A DNA stretch of 64,000 nt from Pandoraea commovens (GTDB lineage Bacteria > Pseudomonadota > Gammaproteobacteria > Burkholderiales > Burkholderiaceae): assembly GCF_902459615.1 (NCBI RefSeq), contig NZ_CABPSA010000001.1, positions 744,001 through 808,000 on the forward strand. Reading direction: 5' to 3'. The notes beneath the pieces were generated by a model. That model saw nothing but the letters and a program-made list of their open reading frames with translations, searched no databases and had not been told where the DNA came from. Below, piece after piece: positions 50,868-61,549 of this stretch (position 1 is its first letter; every line of letters begins with the position of its first letter). The translations under genes were made by a program, and so were the position numbers.

Positions 50868-51194
50868 TCAGTGACTATACAGTTCACGCACGGCGTCTTG
50901 AATGTGTTGACGCAGCAATCGTCGATCTTCCGGTGACATATGTCCGTTGGGACGTCGCCCGGGAGGCGTATTCGGGAGGTCGTCGTTGCGGCGATCGGCG
51001 TTGGGATCGCTGGCCGGGGCATTCTTGGAGGGATTGCGCGGCGAAGGCGCCGGGGCCGCGCGCTGAATCCGCGGCGCACTCGCGCCCTGATGCTGCGTAC
51101 TGAAATGCGCGACGGGACGGGCATAGGTCACGCCCAGGTGCCCCCAGAGCATGATTCCCCCGAACAGTAGCGTAAACTCAGCAGCCCATCTCAT
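50868..51194 (-). CDS. small membrane-anchored hypothetical protein
   Basis: 108 residues. N-terminal membrane segment or signal (AEFTLLFGGIMLWGHLGVTY), Pro/Ala/Asn-rich middle (APAPSPRNPSKNAPASDPNA) and a C-terminal helix MSPEDRRLLRQHIQDAVREL. Similar proteins with an xxPEERRxLRxQIxxA end are found in Burkholderiaceae; function unknown. It is divergent from ompR across a 168-bp gap. AAGGA is rather far from the ATG. Its terminator is 130 bases downstream. Confidence 0.65.
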   Translation of the reverse strand: MRWAAEFTLLFGGIMLWGHLGVTYARPVAHFSTQHQGASAPRIQRAAPAPSPRNPSKNAPASDPNADRRNDDLPNTPPGRRPNGHMSPEDRRLLRQHIQDAVRELYSH

Positions 51195-51362
51195 CTTGTG
51201 CGTATGTCCTTCATGCCATGCGGCTGTTTTTGCCCTGGCAGGGGTGCAAGTGTACCCACTGCCTATGGTCAGCGCACAAGCCGTAGGGTAAATTGTGTAA
51301 CCCTTTGTAACCCGCTTTGGCGGCCTCCTCAGTTCGCAACATTTCGGGCTAAGATACGTGGC

Positions 51363-52088
51363 ATGGAAAACAAAAACTCTCCCAAAATTCTGGTTGTCGA
51401 CGACGATCCGCGCCTGCGCGACCTGCTTCGTCGTTACCTCGGGGAACAGGGTTTCAATGTCTTTGTGGCCGAAAATGCAACGGCCATGAACAAGCTTTGG
51501 GTGCGCGAGCGCTTCGATCTGCTCGTGCTGGACCTGATGCTCCCCGGTGAAGACGGTCTCTCTATTTGTCGCCGTCTGCGTGGCGCGAATGACCGCACGC
51601 CGATCATCATGTTAACGGCCAAAGGCGAGGATGTCGACCGTATCGTCGGTCTCGAGATGGGCGCCGACGACTATCTCCCCAAGCCCTTCAATCCGCGCGA
51701 ACTCGTCGCCCGCATTCACGCCGTCCTGCGTCGCCAGGCCCCGCCCGAACTTCCGGGTGCACCCAGCGAAACCATGGAGACGTTCGAGTTCGGTGACTTC
51801 GCTCTGAACCTCGCCACACGCACGCTCACCAAGAACGGCCAGGAAATTGCCCTGACGACGGGCGAGTTCTCGGTCCTCAAGGTCTTTGCACGTCATCCGC
51901 GTCAACCGCTCTCGCGCGAAAAGCTCATGGAGCTTGCGCGCGGCCGTGAATACGAAGTCTTCGACCGAAGCCTCGACGTGCAGATCTCGCGTCTGCGCAA
52001 GCTCATCGAACCGGACCCGGGCAGCCCCCGCTTCATTCAGACGGTATGGGGCCTCGGCTACGTGTTCATCCCGGACGGCGGCGCGTGA
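51363..52088 (+). CDS. ompR: response regulator OmpR
   Basis: 241-residue OmpR/PhoB-type regulator. Receiver: acidic Asp13-Asp14 (LVVDDDPRLRDL), phosphoacceptor Asp57 in LLVLDLMLPGEDG, Lys in MGADDYLPKPFNPREL. C-terminal winged helix with GEFSVLKVFARHPRQPLSRE and SLDVQISRLRKLIEPDPGSP. It pairs with the EnvZ kinase 195 bases downstream and is expected to control porin genes in response to osmolarity. Start at 51363 (MENKNSPKIL) is the family start, well inside a longer open frame from 51198. Confidence 0.95.
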   Translation: MENKNSPKILVVDDDPRLRDLLRRYLGEQGFNVFVAENATAMNKLWVRERFDLLVLDLMLPGEDGLSICRRLRGANDRTPIIMLTAKGEDVDRIVGLEMGADDYLPKPFNPRELVARIHAVLRRQAPPELPGAPSETMETFEFGDFALNLATRTLTKNGQEIALTTGEFSVLKVFARHPRQPLSREKLMELARGREYEVFDRSLDVQISRLRKLIEPDPGSPRFIQTVWGLGYVFIPDGGA

Positions 52089-52283
52089 TCGCGCATCACG
52101 TCTCGCGCTACAAAACGACGCCGGTCGTGACCCATTCGCGCACCGGCGTCTTGACTTGCCTCACCTCGCAATTCCTGCAATTCATGTCGCTCGCCGTGGC
52201 TCCCATGAGCCTCCGTCATTTCGAATCTTGCGCGCTTCGGACCTTCCGACCCGCCCTCGTCACGCATTAGACGGAGCAACCCC

Positions 52284-53624
52284 ATGCATCCGATTCGGAT
52301 GGTACGCGGGCTGTTCGGCGGTCTGTTCTGGCGTACCTTTTTCCTCATCGCACTGCTCATCGGCGTCAGCCTCGCCGCGTGGTATCAGAGCTTTCGCGTG
52401 ATCGAACGCGAGCCGCGAGCACAGCGCGTCGCACAGCAACTCGTCTCCATCGTCAAACTCACGCGCACAGCCCTGCTCTATTCCGAGCCGGACCTGCGCC
52501 GCGCATTACTTCAGGATCTGGAAAGTAACGAAGGCATTCGCGTCTACCCGCGCGAACCGGCCGATTCGATCGAGAAGCAACCTGGTGGCGTCGTGCAGGA
52601 CCTGATCGTGCGCGACGTACAGCGACGCCTTGGCACCGACACCGTCATCGCCGCCTCGGTCAACGAGATTCCCGCCATGTGGATCAGCTTCAAGATCGAT
52701 GAAGACGACTACTGGGTCGCCATCGAGCAAGACCGGATCGACACGGCGACAGGCCTTCAACTGTTCAGTTGGGGGACGTTCGCACTCGCCCTCTCGCTCA
52801 TCGGCGCGGCGTTCATCACGGCGCTCGTGAACCGGCCGTTCGCGCGGCTCGCCCATGCGGCACGCGCCATCGGCGAAGGTCAGCGTCCCGATCCATTGCC
52901 CGAGCGCGGCATGGGCGAAGCGGCCGAGGCCAACCGAAGTTTCAATCAGATGGTGGAGGAACTCGACCGGCTCGAAGCCGACCGGGCGTTGATGCTCGCC
53001 GGCATCTCGCACGATCTGCGCACACCGCTCGCGCGCCTGCGCCTCGAGACGGAAATGAGCCCGTCGGACGAAACGGTCAAACGCGACATGATCAGCGACA
53101 TCGAGCAAATGGACGAGATCATCGGCCGCTTCCTCGATTACGCCCGCCCGGCTTCGCGCACGGCACAGGCCGTGGATCTGTCCGAAGTCGCGCGCGATAC
53201 GGCAAGCGCTTTCGACGGACGCGAAGAACTGAACATCACCGTCGAACTCGCCGATACGGCGCTGATACTGGCCGAGCGCACCGACCTCAAGCGTCTGCTC
53301 ACGAACTTGATCGAAAACGCTCGCAAGTACGGCCGCGATGCGCAAACCGACGTCGCCAACGTCCACATCTCCACACGAGTCCTCGGCGAACGCGTCGAGA
53401 TGCGCGTGCGCGATACCGGTCCCGGCATCCCCGAGGATCAATTGCACCTCGTGTTCCGTCCCTTCTATCGTGTGGACACCGCCCGCACGAAGGCCGACGG
53501 CACGGGGCTGGGCATGGCCATCGTCCAGCGCATCGCGACGCGCTACAAAGGTCATGCCTCGCTGCGTAACGTACACCCCGGCTCCGGACTTGAAATCACG
53601 GTGTCATTTCCGCTTGCTAAATAA
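52284..53624 (+). CDS. envZ: osmosensor histidine kinase EnvZ
   Basis: 446-residue sensor kinase. TM1 (FFLIALLIGVSLAAWYQSFR), a periplasmic sensor, TM2 (FSWGTFALALSLIGAAFITA), HAMP (RAIGEGQRPDPLPERGMGEA), dimerisation helix with the autophosphorylated His243 in GISHDLRTPLARLRLETEMS, and a GHKL ATPase (LIENARKYG N box; DTGPGIPED G1; TGLGMAIVQRIA G2). It phosphorylates OmpR. GGAGCAACCCC before the ATG is a fair site. Confidence 0.95.
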   Translation: MHPIRMVRGLFGGLFWRTFFLIALLIGVSLAAWYQSFRVIEREPRAQRVAQQLVSIVKLTRTALLYSEPDLRRALLQDLESNEGIRVYPREPADSIEKQPGGVVQDLIVRDVQRRLGTDTVIAASVNEIPAMWISFKIDEDDYWVAIEQDRIDTATGLQLFSWGTFALALSLIGAAFITALVNRPFARLAHAARAIGEGQRPDPLPERGMGEAAEANRSFNQMVEELDRLEADRALMLAGISHDLRTPLARLRLETEMSPSDETVKRDMISDIEQMDEIIGRFLDYARPASRTAQAVDLSEVARDTASAFDGREELNITVELADTALILAERTDLKRLLTNLIENARKYGRDAQTDVANVHISTRVLGERVEMRVRDTGPGIPEDQLHLVFRPFYRVDTARTKADGTGLGMAIVQRIATRYKGHASLRNVHPGSGLEITVSFPLAK

Positions 53625-53703
53625 GTGTTTGATGTGATCGGACGAAAATTTGGCTATGCTCAAGGCTTGGCCTCGCCCGAAGCCGCAAAATCCTATCGAA
53701 GGG

Positions 53704-53768
53704 ATTTGTTTTAACTATCCCCCACATAAAAATAAGCTATTGCTATCATAAGTTTGATAGCGTATACT
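53704..53768 (+). promoter_or_regulatory. ahpC promoter with OxyR-like site
   Basis: -35 TTGCTA (53740-53745), 17-bp spacer, -10 TATACT (53763-53768). Just upstream, elements at 11-bp steps (ATTT 53704, CTAT 53715, ATAA 53726, CTAT 53737) match the OxyR pattern ATAG-N7-CTAT-N7-ATAG-N7-CTAT at 13 of 16 positions. A separate dyad GCTATC-N8-GATAGC (53742-53761) covers the core promoter. Confidence 0.7.
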
Positions 53769-53864
53769 GCTTTGGTTGACCGGGATCGCGTGAACTCGGT
53801 CAGTTGCCAGTTTTGATGTCCTTGCGATATCACGACATAAACCGCACTAATTTAGGAGTAATCG

Positions 53865-54413
53865 ATGAAGACTGTCGGCGATAAACTCGAAGCGTTCTCG
53901 GTCGAAGCGGCCAAGCCTGGTTTCAACAACCACGAAGAAAACGGCGTGTCGGCTTTCGAAACGATCACCGAAGCCTCGTTCCCGGGCAAGTGGAAGATCA
54001 TCTACTTCTACCCGAAGGATTTCACCTTCGTGTGCCCGACCGAAATCGTGGAATTCGGCAAGCTGGCCAACGACTTCGCTGATCGTGACGCAGTGCTGCT
54101 CGGCGGCTCGGGTGACAACGAATTCGTGAAGCTGGCATGGCGCCGTGAGCACAAGGACCTGAGCAAGCTGAACCACTACTCGTTCGGCGACACGACCGGT
54201 GCTCTGATCGACCAACTGGGCGTGCGCGACAAGCAAGCTGGCGTGGCACTGCGTGCAACGTTCATCGTTGACCCGGACAACGTCATCCAGCACGTGTCGG
54301 TGAACAACCTGAACGTCGGCCGTAACCCGGAAGAAGTTCTCCGTATTCTGGACGGTCTGCAAACGGACGAACTCTGCCCGTGCAACCGTGCAGTTGGCGG
54401 TGAAACGCTCTAA
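53865..54413 (+). CDS. ahpC: alkyl hydroperoxide reductase, peroxiredoxin AhpC
   Basis: 182-residue 2-Cys peroxiredoxin that reduces hydrogen and alkyl peroxides. Peroxidatic Cys57 lies in DFTFVCPTEI, the resolving Cys171 (with Cys173) in DELCPCNRAVGG, and the catalytic Arg region is LRATFIVDPDNVIQHVSVNN. Its partner reductase here is AhpD rather than AhpF, as in Mycobacterium and many Burkholderiaceae. The promoter carries an OxyR-like site. TAGGAGTAATCG precedes the ATG. A weak terminator separates it from ahpD. Confidence 0.96.
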   Translation: MKTVGDKLEAFSVEAAKPGFNNHEENGVSAFETITEASFPGKWKIIYFYPKDFTFVCPTEIVEFGKLANDFADRDAVLLGGSGDNEFVKLAWRREHKDLSKLNHYSFGDTTGALIDQLGVRDKQAGVALRATFIVDPDNVIQHVSVNNLNVGRNPEEVLRILDGLQTDELCPCNRAVGGETL

Positions 54414-54424
54414 GCGTCTCCCGA

Positions 54425-54446
54425 AGCCCGCGCAAGCGGGCTTTTT
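54425..54446 (+). terminator. intercistronic terminator-like hairpin, ahpC-ahpD
   Basis: AGCCCGC-GCAA-GCGGGCT followed by five T. Partial termination here would make AhpC more abundant than AhpD from one transcript. Confidence 0.8.
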
Positions 54447-54471
54447 CAGCCCAAAGCAATAGGAGAAATTT

Positions 54472-54999
54472 ATGGAATTCATCACCGCGATTAAGGCGCA
54501 GATCCCTGACTACGCCAAGGACATCCGCCTGAACCTCGACGGCACCATCGTCCGCTCCTCGCTGGAAGGCAATGACGCCGTCGGCGTGGCCCTCGCCGCT
54601 GCGTTCGCAGCCAAGAGCCAGCCGCTCGTTAAGGCAATTCGCGAAGCTGGCGTGCTGTCCCCGGAAGAGCTTGAAGGCGCGTTGACCGCAGCCGCGCTCA
54701 TGGGCATGAACAACACCTGGTATCCGTATCTCGAGATGGCCGACAACGCCGAGCTCAAGAACGAAAAGGCCCAACTGCGCATGAACGGCTACGCCACGCG
54801 TGGCGGTGTCGACCAGCGTCGCTTCGAGATGTACGCGCTGGCCGCGTCCATCGTCGGCAAGTGCCACTTCTGCGTGAAGTCGCACGCTCACCTGCTCTCC
54901 GCCGAGCACGGCATGAGCACCGCGCAACTGCGTGACGTCGGCCGTATCGCTGCCGTCATCAATGCCGCGGCTCAGGTGATCGCTGCCGAAGCTGCATAA
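54472..54999 (+). CDS. ahpD: alkyl hydroperoxide reductase AhpD
   Basis: 175-residue AhpD/CMD-family protein that hands electrons to AhpC. The redox CHFC (Cys131-Cys134) lies in VGKCHFCVKSHAHLL, with the His-138 relay residue two after the second Cys region; KDIRLNLDGTIVRSSLEGND and MGMNNTWYPYLEMADNAELK are typical of AhpD. Spaced 58 bases after ahpC. AGGAGA before the ATG is a strong ribosome site. Confidence 0.95.
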   Translation: MEFITAIKAQIPDYAKDIRLNLDGTIVRSSLEGNDAVGVALAAAFAAKSQPLVKAIREAGVLSPEELEGALTAAALMGMNNTWYPYLEMADNAELKNEKAQLRMNGYATRGGVDQRRFEMYALAASIVGKCHFCVKSHAHLLSAEHGMSTAQLRDVGRIAAVINAAAQVIAAEAA

Positions 55000-55046
55000 G
55001 CTTCCTACGCTTCGATGCGGCGAACGACATACGTCGTCGCCCAATA

Positions 55047-55084
55047 AAAACGGCGCTACCGGACGATTCCGGTAGCGCCGTTTT
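55047..55084. terminator. bidirectional terminator between ahpD and ispF
   Basis: CGGCGCTACCGGA / TCCGGTAGCGCCG, perfect 13-bp stem with a 4-base loop, flanked by five A and four T. Genes converge here. Confidence 0.92.
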
Positions 55085-55136
55085 GCTTGCGTCCGGCTGA
55101 CGGCAAGGTCAGAGACTTAAGCGTACCGCAGCAACA

Positions 55137-55667
55137 TTAGCGTCCGATCAGCAACGCCGCCGCTTGCGCTTCAATGCCTTCCTGACGTCCGAGGTAGCCC
55201 AGCTTTTCGTTTGTCTTCGCCTTGACATTCACCTGCGCGACGCTAACGCCCAGTGCGTCTGCAATCGACTGCGTCATCGCTGCAATATGCGGCGCGAGCT
55301 TCGGGGCCTGTGCGACGACCGTGCAGTCGACGTTCAGGATCTCGTAACCCTGCTCACGCACGCGACGCATCGCCTCCTTGAGCAGAACGACGCTGTTCGC
55401 GCCCTTGAACGTCGGGTCGGTATCCGGGAAGTGACGACCGATGTCGCCCAGCGCAGCGGCACCGAGCACAGCATCGGTGATCGCATGAAGCAGCACATCG
55501 GCGTCCGAGTGGCCGAGCAGGCCGCGCTCGAACGGGATCGTCACGCCGCCCATGATGAGCGGACGGCCCGGCACGAGTGCATGCACGTCGTAGCCCTGAC
55601 CGATGCGGAGTTTGGACAGTGCGGCCAGCGAAACGGGAGAAACAGGAGAAACAGCTTGTTCAGTCAT
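55137..55667 (-). CDS. ispF: 2-C-methyl-D-erythritol 2,4-cyclodiphosphate synthase
   Basis: 176-residue MEP-pathway enzyme. Zinc ligands are in [14 protein letters not shown] (Asp, His) and [15 protein letters not shown] (His); the conserved [19 protein letters not shown] loop is intact. It makes isoprenoid precursors. About 18 extra N-terminal residues ([18 protein letters not shown]) precede the family start, including an SPVSPVS repeat. The ispD gene lies just upstream on the same strand, 64 bases away, as in the common ispDF operon. Confidence 0.96.
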   Translation of the reverse strand: MTEQAVSPVSPVSLAALSKLRIGQGYDVHALVPGRPLIMGGVTIPFERGLLGHSDADVLLHAITDAVLGAAALGDIGRHFPDTDPTFKGANSVVLLKEAMRRVREQGYEILNVDCTVVAQAPKLAPHIAAMTQSIADALGVSVAQVNVKAKTNEKLGYLGRQEGIEAQAAALLIGR

Positions 55668-55731
55668 GTGGAGTCTTGAAATCGCCAGAGGCGGAAATAC
55701 GGCACGTCAGTTCACGTCGGCCGGTCGACGC

Positions 55732-56454
55732 TCAGGCCGGTTTTGCCATGCCGAGAAACGCCTCGGCCAGCGCGAAATCTTCGGGATACGTCACCTTGAA
55801 GTTGCGCAGGCTACCGCGCACGAGCTTCGGCGCGTGGCCCATGCGCTCAATGGCGCTGGCCTCGTCGGTGACTTCGGCCCCGGCGGCGAGCGCGTCTTCC
55901 AGCGCGTGACGGAGCATGCCGAGACGGAACATCTGCGGCGTCTGCGCCTGCCAGAGTCCGTCGCGCGACTCGGTGGCCTGAATCGCCGCCAGCTTGCCCT
56001 TCTCGACCGGGGGCTGCTCACGTTTGAGCGTATCGGCGACAGGCAGCGCCAGAATACCGCCGACGGGATCGTCGCGCAGGGCACCCACGAGCGTACGGAT
56101 CAGTTCAGGTGTAATCCCGGGACGCGCTGCATCGTGCACGAGCACCCAGTCGGTATCCTGTGCGCCGAACTCGGTGAGCGCCTGAAGCCCGCCCAGCACC
56201 GACGCATGGCGCGACGGGCCGCCACAGCGGCGCACGGCGAAACGCAACGTGCCGAAGCGTCGTCCGTCGAAATGATTGTCGTCCGGCGCCAGCACCAGCA
56301 CGGTCTGCGCGAATTCGGAACAGGCGTCGAACGCGGCGAGCGCATAGTGAAGCATGGGACGTCCGCCGACGCTTCGGTATTGCTTGGGCACGTCGGCCCC
56401 GGCGCGTACACCGGCCCCGGCACACGGGATCACGGCAAAAAGTCGGTCGCTCAC
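55732..56454 (-). CDS. ispD: 2-C-methyl-D-erythritol 4-phosphate cytidylyltransferase
   Basis: 240-residue cytidylyltransferase that joins CTP and MEP. The nucleotide-binding loop reads [20 protein letters not shown] (usually AAGxGxRMG...PKQY, so the Met is Ala here), followed by [20 protein letters not shown] and the C-terminal [20 protein letters not shown] with [17 protein letters not shown]. Operon with ispF. Divergent from mfd, sharing a short promoter gap of about 108 bases. Confidence 0.95.
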   Translation of the reverse strand: MSDRLFAVIPCAGAGVRAGADVPKQYRSVGGRPMLHYALAAFDACSEFAQTVLVLAPDDNHFDGRRFGTLRFAVRRCGGPSRHASVLGGLQALTEFGAQDTDWVLVHDAARPGITPELIRTLVGALRDDPVGGILALPVADTLKREQPPVEKGKLAAIQATESRDGLWQAQTPQMFRLGMLRHALEDALAAGAEVTDEASAIERMGHAPKLVRGSLRNFKVTYPEDFALAEAFLGMAKPA

Positions 56455-56562
56455 GATAAAACGCAGGTAAGGATAAAGCAGGGATTTTATAATAGACGCT
56501 GACTGTCACGGGGCCCCATGCGAGTGGAGCCCCGTGCTTTGCCATTTCTGCAACGTTTTCTT

Positions 56563-59500
56563 ATGTCCTCCGCCAACGCCCTATCCCGTAATACCGTGCC
56601 TGTGCCGCTCGTAAAAGCGGGACAGCGTTACGCTTTCGCCGGCTCGCACGCATCGAGCGACGCCCTGCTCATCGCCCGCTATTTCGAAGAGAATCGCGAG
56701 CGCCTGCCGTTGCTGGCCGTGGTCTGCGCGCAAGCCACGGATGCGCTGCGCCTTCAGCAGGAGCTGAAGTGGTGCGCGCCCGAAGCCCGCGTGCGCTTGC
56801 TCCCCGACTGGGAAACGCTGCCCTACGACACGTTCTCGCCACACCAGGATCTGGTCTCCGAACGTCTCGCCACGCTGCACGATCTGGGCGAGAAGCGCTG
56901 CGATATCGTGCTTGTGCCCGCAACCACGGCGCTCTATCGCATGGCACCCGCCAGCTACATGGCGGCCTACACGTTCTTCTTCACGCAGGGCGAACGGCTC
57001 GACGAAGCGCGTCTGAAGTCGCAATTGACGCTCGCGGGCTACGAGCACGTGAGTCAGGTCATGCGCCCCGGCGAATACTGCGTGCGAGGCGGCCTGATCG
57101 ACCTCTACCCAATGGGCTCGGTACTGCCGTACCGTCTCGATCTGTTCGACGACACCATCGACAGCATTCGCGCGTTCGATCCCGACACGCAGCGCAGCCT
57201 GTATCCGGTGAAGGAAGTGCGTCTGCTGCCCGGCCGCGAATTCCCGTTCGACGAACCCGCCCGCACGGCCTTCCGGGGCCGTTGGCGCGAAGTCTTCGAA
57301 GGCGATCCGAGCCGCAGCCCGATCTACAAGGACATCGGCAGCGGCGTGCCGTCGGCCGGTATCGAGTATTACCTGCCGTTGTTCTTCGAAGAGACGGCCA
57401 CGCTGTTTCACTATCTGCCAGCCGACGCGCAACTCGTTTTCGTCGGCGATCTCGACGCGGCCATCAACCGCTTCTGGAACGACACCCGCCAGCGCTACAA
57501 CTTCCTGTCGCACGACCGCGAGCGCCCGGTGCTGCCGCCGGAGCAACTGTTCCTGCTCGATCAGGACTTCTTCACGCTCGCCAAACCCTTCGCTCGCCTG
57601 ACGCTGCCCACACCCGGCGACGGCAGTTGGGCGATTCCGCTGCCGCCGTTGGCCATCAACCGTCGTGCGGACGATCCGCTCGCCGCCCTGCGCGCCTATC
57701 TGGCACGCACGCCCGCGCGCGTGCTGCTGTGCGCCGACTCAGCTGGCCGTCGTGAGACGTTGCTGCAACTGCTGCACGACAACGACCTGCGCCCGACAAG
57801 CGTCGAATCGCTCGAAGACTTTCTGACGTCGGACAAGCGCTTTGCGATCGGCGTCGCCCCGCTGGCCGCCGGTTTCCTGTTGCCGACGGAAGACCTCGCC
57901 TTCGTCACCGAGAACGAGCTTTACGAAGGGCTCGCCCGCCGTGCGGGTAAGCGCCGCCAGGAGCAGGCGACGTCGGTCGACTCGATGGTGCGCGATCTGG
58001 CCGAGCTGAAGGTTGGCGACCCGGTCGTCCACAGTCAGCACGGCATCGGCCGCTATCACGGTCTCGTCAGCATGGATCTCGGCGAAGGCGAAACCGAGTT
58101 CCTGCATCTCGAGTACTCGGGCGACAGCAAGCTGTACGTGCCGGTCTCGCAACTGCATCTGATTTCGCGCTACAGCGGCGCAGATCCGGACACCGCACCG
58201 CTGCACTCGCTCTGCTCCGGCCAGTGGGAGAAGGCCAAACGCAAGGCCGCGCAGCAGATTCGCGACACCGCCGCCGAACTGCTTAACCTTTATGCCCGCC
58301 GTGCCGCACGCTCGGGCTATGCGTTCGAGCTGTCGCCACGCGACTACGAGAAGTTTGCGGACAGCTTCGGCTTTGAAGAAACGCCGGATCAGGCAGCCGC
58401 CATTGCCGCCGTGATGGGCGATATGACGAGCGGCCGTCCGATGGACCGTCTGGTCTGCGGGGACGTGGGCTTCGGCAAGACCGAAGTCGCTCTGCGCGCC
58501 GCGTTCATCGCCGTACTCGACGGCAAGCAGGTCGCCATTCTCGCCCCCACGACGCTGCTGGCAGAACAGCACGCGCAAACCTTCTCCGACCGCTTTGCCG
58601 ACTGGCCGGTGCGCATCGCCGAGCTCTCACGCTTCAAGACGACGAAGGAAGTGAACGCGAGCGTGAAGGCGATCAACGAAGGTCAGGTCGACATCGTAAT
58701 CGGCACGCACAAGCTGCTCTCGAACGACATCCAGTTCCAGCGCCTCGGTCTTGTCATCATCGACGAAGAACACCGGTTCGGTGTCCGTCAGAAAGAAGCG
58801 CTCAAGGCGCTGCGCGCCGAAGTGGACATGCTCACACTGACCGCCACGCCGATCCCGCGCACGCTGGGCATGGCGCTCGAAGGTTTGCGCGATTTCTCGG
58901 TGATCGCCACTGCGCCGCAGAAGCGTCTGGCAATCAAGACCTTCGTGCGACGCGAGGAAGACGGCGTGATCCGCGAAGCCATGCTGCGCGAACTCAAGCG
59001 CGGTGGGCAGGTGTACTTCCTGCACAACGAGGTGGAGACGATCGAGAACCGCAAGGCGCAACTCGAAGCGCTCGTGCCCGAAGCACGCATCGTCGTCGCC
59101 CACGGCCAGATGCACGAGCGCGATCTCGAACGCGTGATGCGTGACTTCGTGACACAGCGCGCCAACGTGCTGCTGTGTACGACCATCATCGAGACCGGTA
59201 TCGACGTGCCGACGGCCAACACGATCCTGATGCATCGCGCCGACAAGTTCGGTCTGGCGCAACTGCACCAGTTGCGCGGGCGCGTGGGGCGTTCGCACCA
59301 TCAGGCCTACGCCTATCTGCTCGTGCACGATCCGAAGTCGCTCACCAAGCAGGCGCAGCGCCGTCTCGAAGCCATTCAGCAGATGGAAGAACTCGGCGCG
59401 GGCTTCTACCTCGCCATGCACGATCTGGAAATTCGCGGTGCTGGCGAAGTACTGGGCGACAAGCAGTCCGGGGAAATTCACGAAATCGGTTTCCAGCTGT

Positions 59501-60036
59501 ACACCGACATGCTGGCAGACGCCGTGAGCGCCCTCAAAGCCGGTCGCGAGCCGGACCTCACCGCCCCGCTCGCCGCCACGACGGAAATCAACCTGCACGT
59601 GCCTGCGATTCTGCCGAGCGACTACTGCGGCGACGTTCAGGAGCGGCTCTCGTTGTACAAACGTCTCGCTAACGGCACGCACCCCGACGCCATCGACACG
59701 ATTCAGGAAGAACTCGTCGACCGCTTCGGCAAGCTGCCGCAACAGGCGCAGGCGCTTATCGAGACGCACCGGCTGCGACTGCTCGCCAAACCGCTTGGCA
59801 TCATCAAGATCGACGCCAGCGAAGAAGCCATCGCACTGCAATTCGAGCCGACGCCCCCCGTCGACCCGATGCGCATCATCGAACTGGTACAGAAACACCG
59901 CCACATCAAGCTCGCCGGACAGGACAAGCTGCGCATCGAAGTGAAGCATGCGCAACTCACCGACCGCGTTCGGGCGATCAAGGAAACGCTGCGCGCGCTG
60001 GGCTCACCCGGCGCATCCGGCAACAAGGCGGCCTGA
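56563..60036 (+). CDS. mfd: transcription-repair coupling factor Mfd
   Basis: 1157-residue DNA translocase that removes stalled RNA polymerase and recruits UvrA. UvrB-like N-terminal modules ([40 protein letters not shown]-like), RNA-polymerase interaction domain ([20 protein letters not shown]), RecG-like motor with Walker [22 protein letters not shown] box ([15 protein letters not shown]), motif [13 protein letters not shown] and motif [20 protein letters not shown], then the C-terminal D7. Start at 56563 ([10 protein letters not shown]) is likelier than ATG 56518, which lies in GC-rich leader. Confidence 0.97.
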   Translation: MSSANALSRNTVPVPLVKAGQRYAFAGSHASSDALLIARYFEENRERLPLLAVVCAQATDALRLQQELKWCAPEARVRLLPDWETLPYDTFSPHQDLVSERLATLHDLGEKRCDIVLVPATTALYRMAPASYMAAYTFFFTQGERLDEARLKSQLTLAGYEHVSQVMRPGEYCVRGGLIDLYPMGSVLPYRLDLFDDTIDSIRAFDPDTQRSLYPVKEVRLLPGREFPFDEPARTAFRGRWREVFEGDPSRSPIYKDIGSGVPSAGIEYYLPLFFEETATLFHYLPADAQLVFVGDLDAAINRFWNDTRQRYNFLSHDRERPVLPPEQLFLLDQDFFTLAKPFARLTLPTPGDGSWAIPLPPLAINRRADDPLAALRAYLARTPARVLLCADSAGRRETLLQLLHDNDLRPTSVESLEDFLTSDKRFAIGVAPLAAGFLLPTEDLAFVTENELYEGLARRAGKRRQEQATSVDSMVRDLAELKVGDPVVHSQHGIGRYHGLVSMDLGEGETEFLHLEYSGDSKLYVPVSQLHLISRYSGADPDTAPLHSLCSGQWEKAKRKAAQQIRDTAAELLNLYARRAARSGYAFELSPRDYEKFADSFGFEETPDQAAAIAAVMGDMTSGRPMDRLVCGDVGFGKTEVALRAAFIAVLDGKQVAILAPTTLLAEQHAQTFSDRFADWPVRIAELSRFKTTKEVNASVKAINEGQVDIVIGTHKLLSNDIQFQRLGLVIIDEEHRFGVRQKEALKALRAEVDMLTLTATPIPRTLGMALEGLRDFSVIATAPQKRLAIKTFVRREEDGVIREAMLRELKRGGQVYFLHNEVETIENRKAQLEALVPEARIVVAHGQMHERDLERVMRDFVTQRANVLLCTTIIETGIDVPTANTILMHRADKFGLAQLHQLRGRVGRSHHQAYAYLLVHDPKSLTKQAQRRLEAIQQMEELGAGFYLAMHDLEIRGAGEVLGDKQSGEIHEIGFQLYTDMLADAVSALKAGREPDLTAPLAATTEINLHVPAILPSDYCGDVQERLSLYKRLANGTHPDAIDTIQEELVDRFGKLPQQAQALIETHRLRLLAKPLGIIKIDASEEAIALQFEPTPPVDPMRIIELVQKHRHIKLAGQDKLRIEVKHAQLTDRVRAIKETLRALGSPGASGNKAA

Positions 60037-60334
60037 GTTTCATTACGTCTCATTTCGTCGCCACGCACACGATGCTTGCCCGGAACACCGCGAACGCCAA
60101 ATAAAACGAGCAAATCTCGTGTGCACCGCAGCAATTTCCACGTCACCGCTTTTACGCACGTCCGGGCAAACCCGCGCCCGGCGTGCGTTTTCCCGCGAGG
60201 CAAGAATGGTTGTTCACACAACCTTTTACCTCTAAATTATTTTTGAGTAACATTTCCCAGTAGCAATACGTATTCAACGTGATCGACGCATTGAACGTAT
60301 TGATCGTATGACTGGAAGATTCCCGGAGATTCGA

Positions 60335-61549
60335 ATGACAAGCGCTTCCCAAGCTATCGCCCCGCAGGCCACCAACGAGGCTCAGCCGGCATCGGTCGAC
60401 TGGATCTCGAAGCTGGTCAGCATCGACACCACGAGCCGCGAATCGAACCTCGGCCTGATCGAGACGGTGCGCGACAGCCTCCAACACGCCGGTGTCGAAC
60501 CGTGGCTGTCGTACGACGCCACGAAGCGCAAGGCCAACCTGTTCGTCACCCTGCCCGCTGCCGATGGCAACACGCAAGGCGGCATCGTCCTCTCGGGTCA
60601 CACCGACGTCGTGCCGGTCGACGGCCAGGCCTGGGACACCGATCCGTTCAAGCCGGTGGTGCGCGACGGCAACCTGTATGGCCGCGGCACGTGCGACATG
60701 AAGGGCTTCATCGGCTCGGTCATGACGATGCTGCCCCAGATGCGCGACGCCAAGCTCAAGACGCCGTTCCATTTCGCCTTTTCGTATGACGAAGAAATCG
60801 GCTGCGTGGGCGCGCCCGTCATGCTCGCCGAACTGCGCGAGCGCGGCATCCGCCCGGACGGCTGCATCGTGGGTGAACCGACGAGCATGCGTGTGATCGT
60901 CGCGCACAAGGGCATCAACGCTTACCAGTGCTGCGTGCGCGGTCATGCAGCGCACTCGTCGCTCACGCCGAAGGGCTCGAACGCCATCGAGTACGCCGCT
61001 CGCCTGATCTGCTACATCCGCGATCTGGCCGATCACTTCAAGCAGAACGGTCCGTTCGACGAACTGTTCGACGTGCCGTTCACCACGGCGCAGACGGGCA
61101 CGATCTCGGGCGGCATCGCCCTGAACACGATTCCGGCCCTGTGCGAATTCGTCTTCGAATATCGCAACCTGCCGGGCGTGGACGCTGAGGGCATCTTCGC
61201 GCGCATTCAGGAATACGCCGTGAACGAGCTGGTGCCGAAGATGCAGAAAGAGCATCCGAACGCAGGCATCGAGTTCAAGAAGATTGCGGCTGCCCCGGCA
61301 CTCGACGCCTCGGAGCAGGACGCCATCACCCAACTCGTGCGTGCGCTCACCAAGGACACCGACAAGCGCAAGGTCGCCTACGGCACCGAAGCAGGTCAGT
61401 TCCAGCTCGCAGGCGTGCCCTCGATCGTGTGCGGCCCGGGCAACATCGAACAGGCCCACAAGCCGAACGAGTTCGTGTCGCTCGAACAGATCGCGCAGTG
61501 CGAGTCGTTCCTGCAAAAGCTCCTTCGCAGCAACACCGTCGGCGCCTGA
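60335..61549 (+). CDS. argE: acetylornithine deacetylase
   Basis: 404-residue M20 metallohydrolase of arginine biosynthesis, giving ornithine and acetate. Metal and catalytic residues: SGHTDVVPVDGQAWD, YGRGTCDMKGFIGSV, SYDEEIGCVGAP (catalytic Glu pair), IVGEPTSMRVI and the C-terminal IVCGPGNIEQAHKPNEFVSL (His). Start ATG 60335 follows GGAGATTCGA; ATG 60308 would add nine residues. The 298-bp gap before it has no gene but includes short TTCAA/TTGAA inverted arms near 60275-60297. Confidence 0.95.
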   Translation: MTSASQAIAPQATNEAQPASVDWISKLVSIDTTSRESNLGLIETVRDSLQHAGVEPWLSYDATKRKANLFVTLPAADGNTQGGIVLSGHTDVVPVDGQAWDTDPFKPVVRDGNLYGRGTCDMKGFIGSVMTMLPQMRDAKLKTPFHFAFSYDEEIGCVGAPVMLAELRERGIRPDGCIVGEPTSMRVIVAHKGINAYQCCVRGHAAHSSLTPKGSNAIEYAARLICYIRDLADHFKQNGPFDELFDVPFTTAQTGTISGGIALNTIPALCEFVFEYRNLPGVDAEGIFARIQEYAVNELVPKMQKEHPNAGIEFKKIAAAPALDASEQDAITQLVRALTKDTDKRKVAYGTEAGQFQLAGVPSIVCGPGNIEQAHKPNEFVSLEQIAQCESFLQKLLRSNTVGA

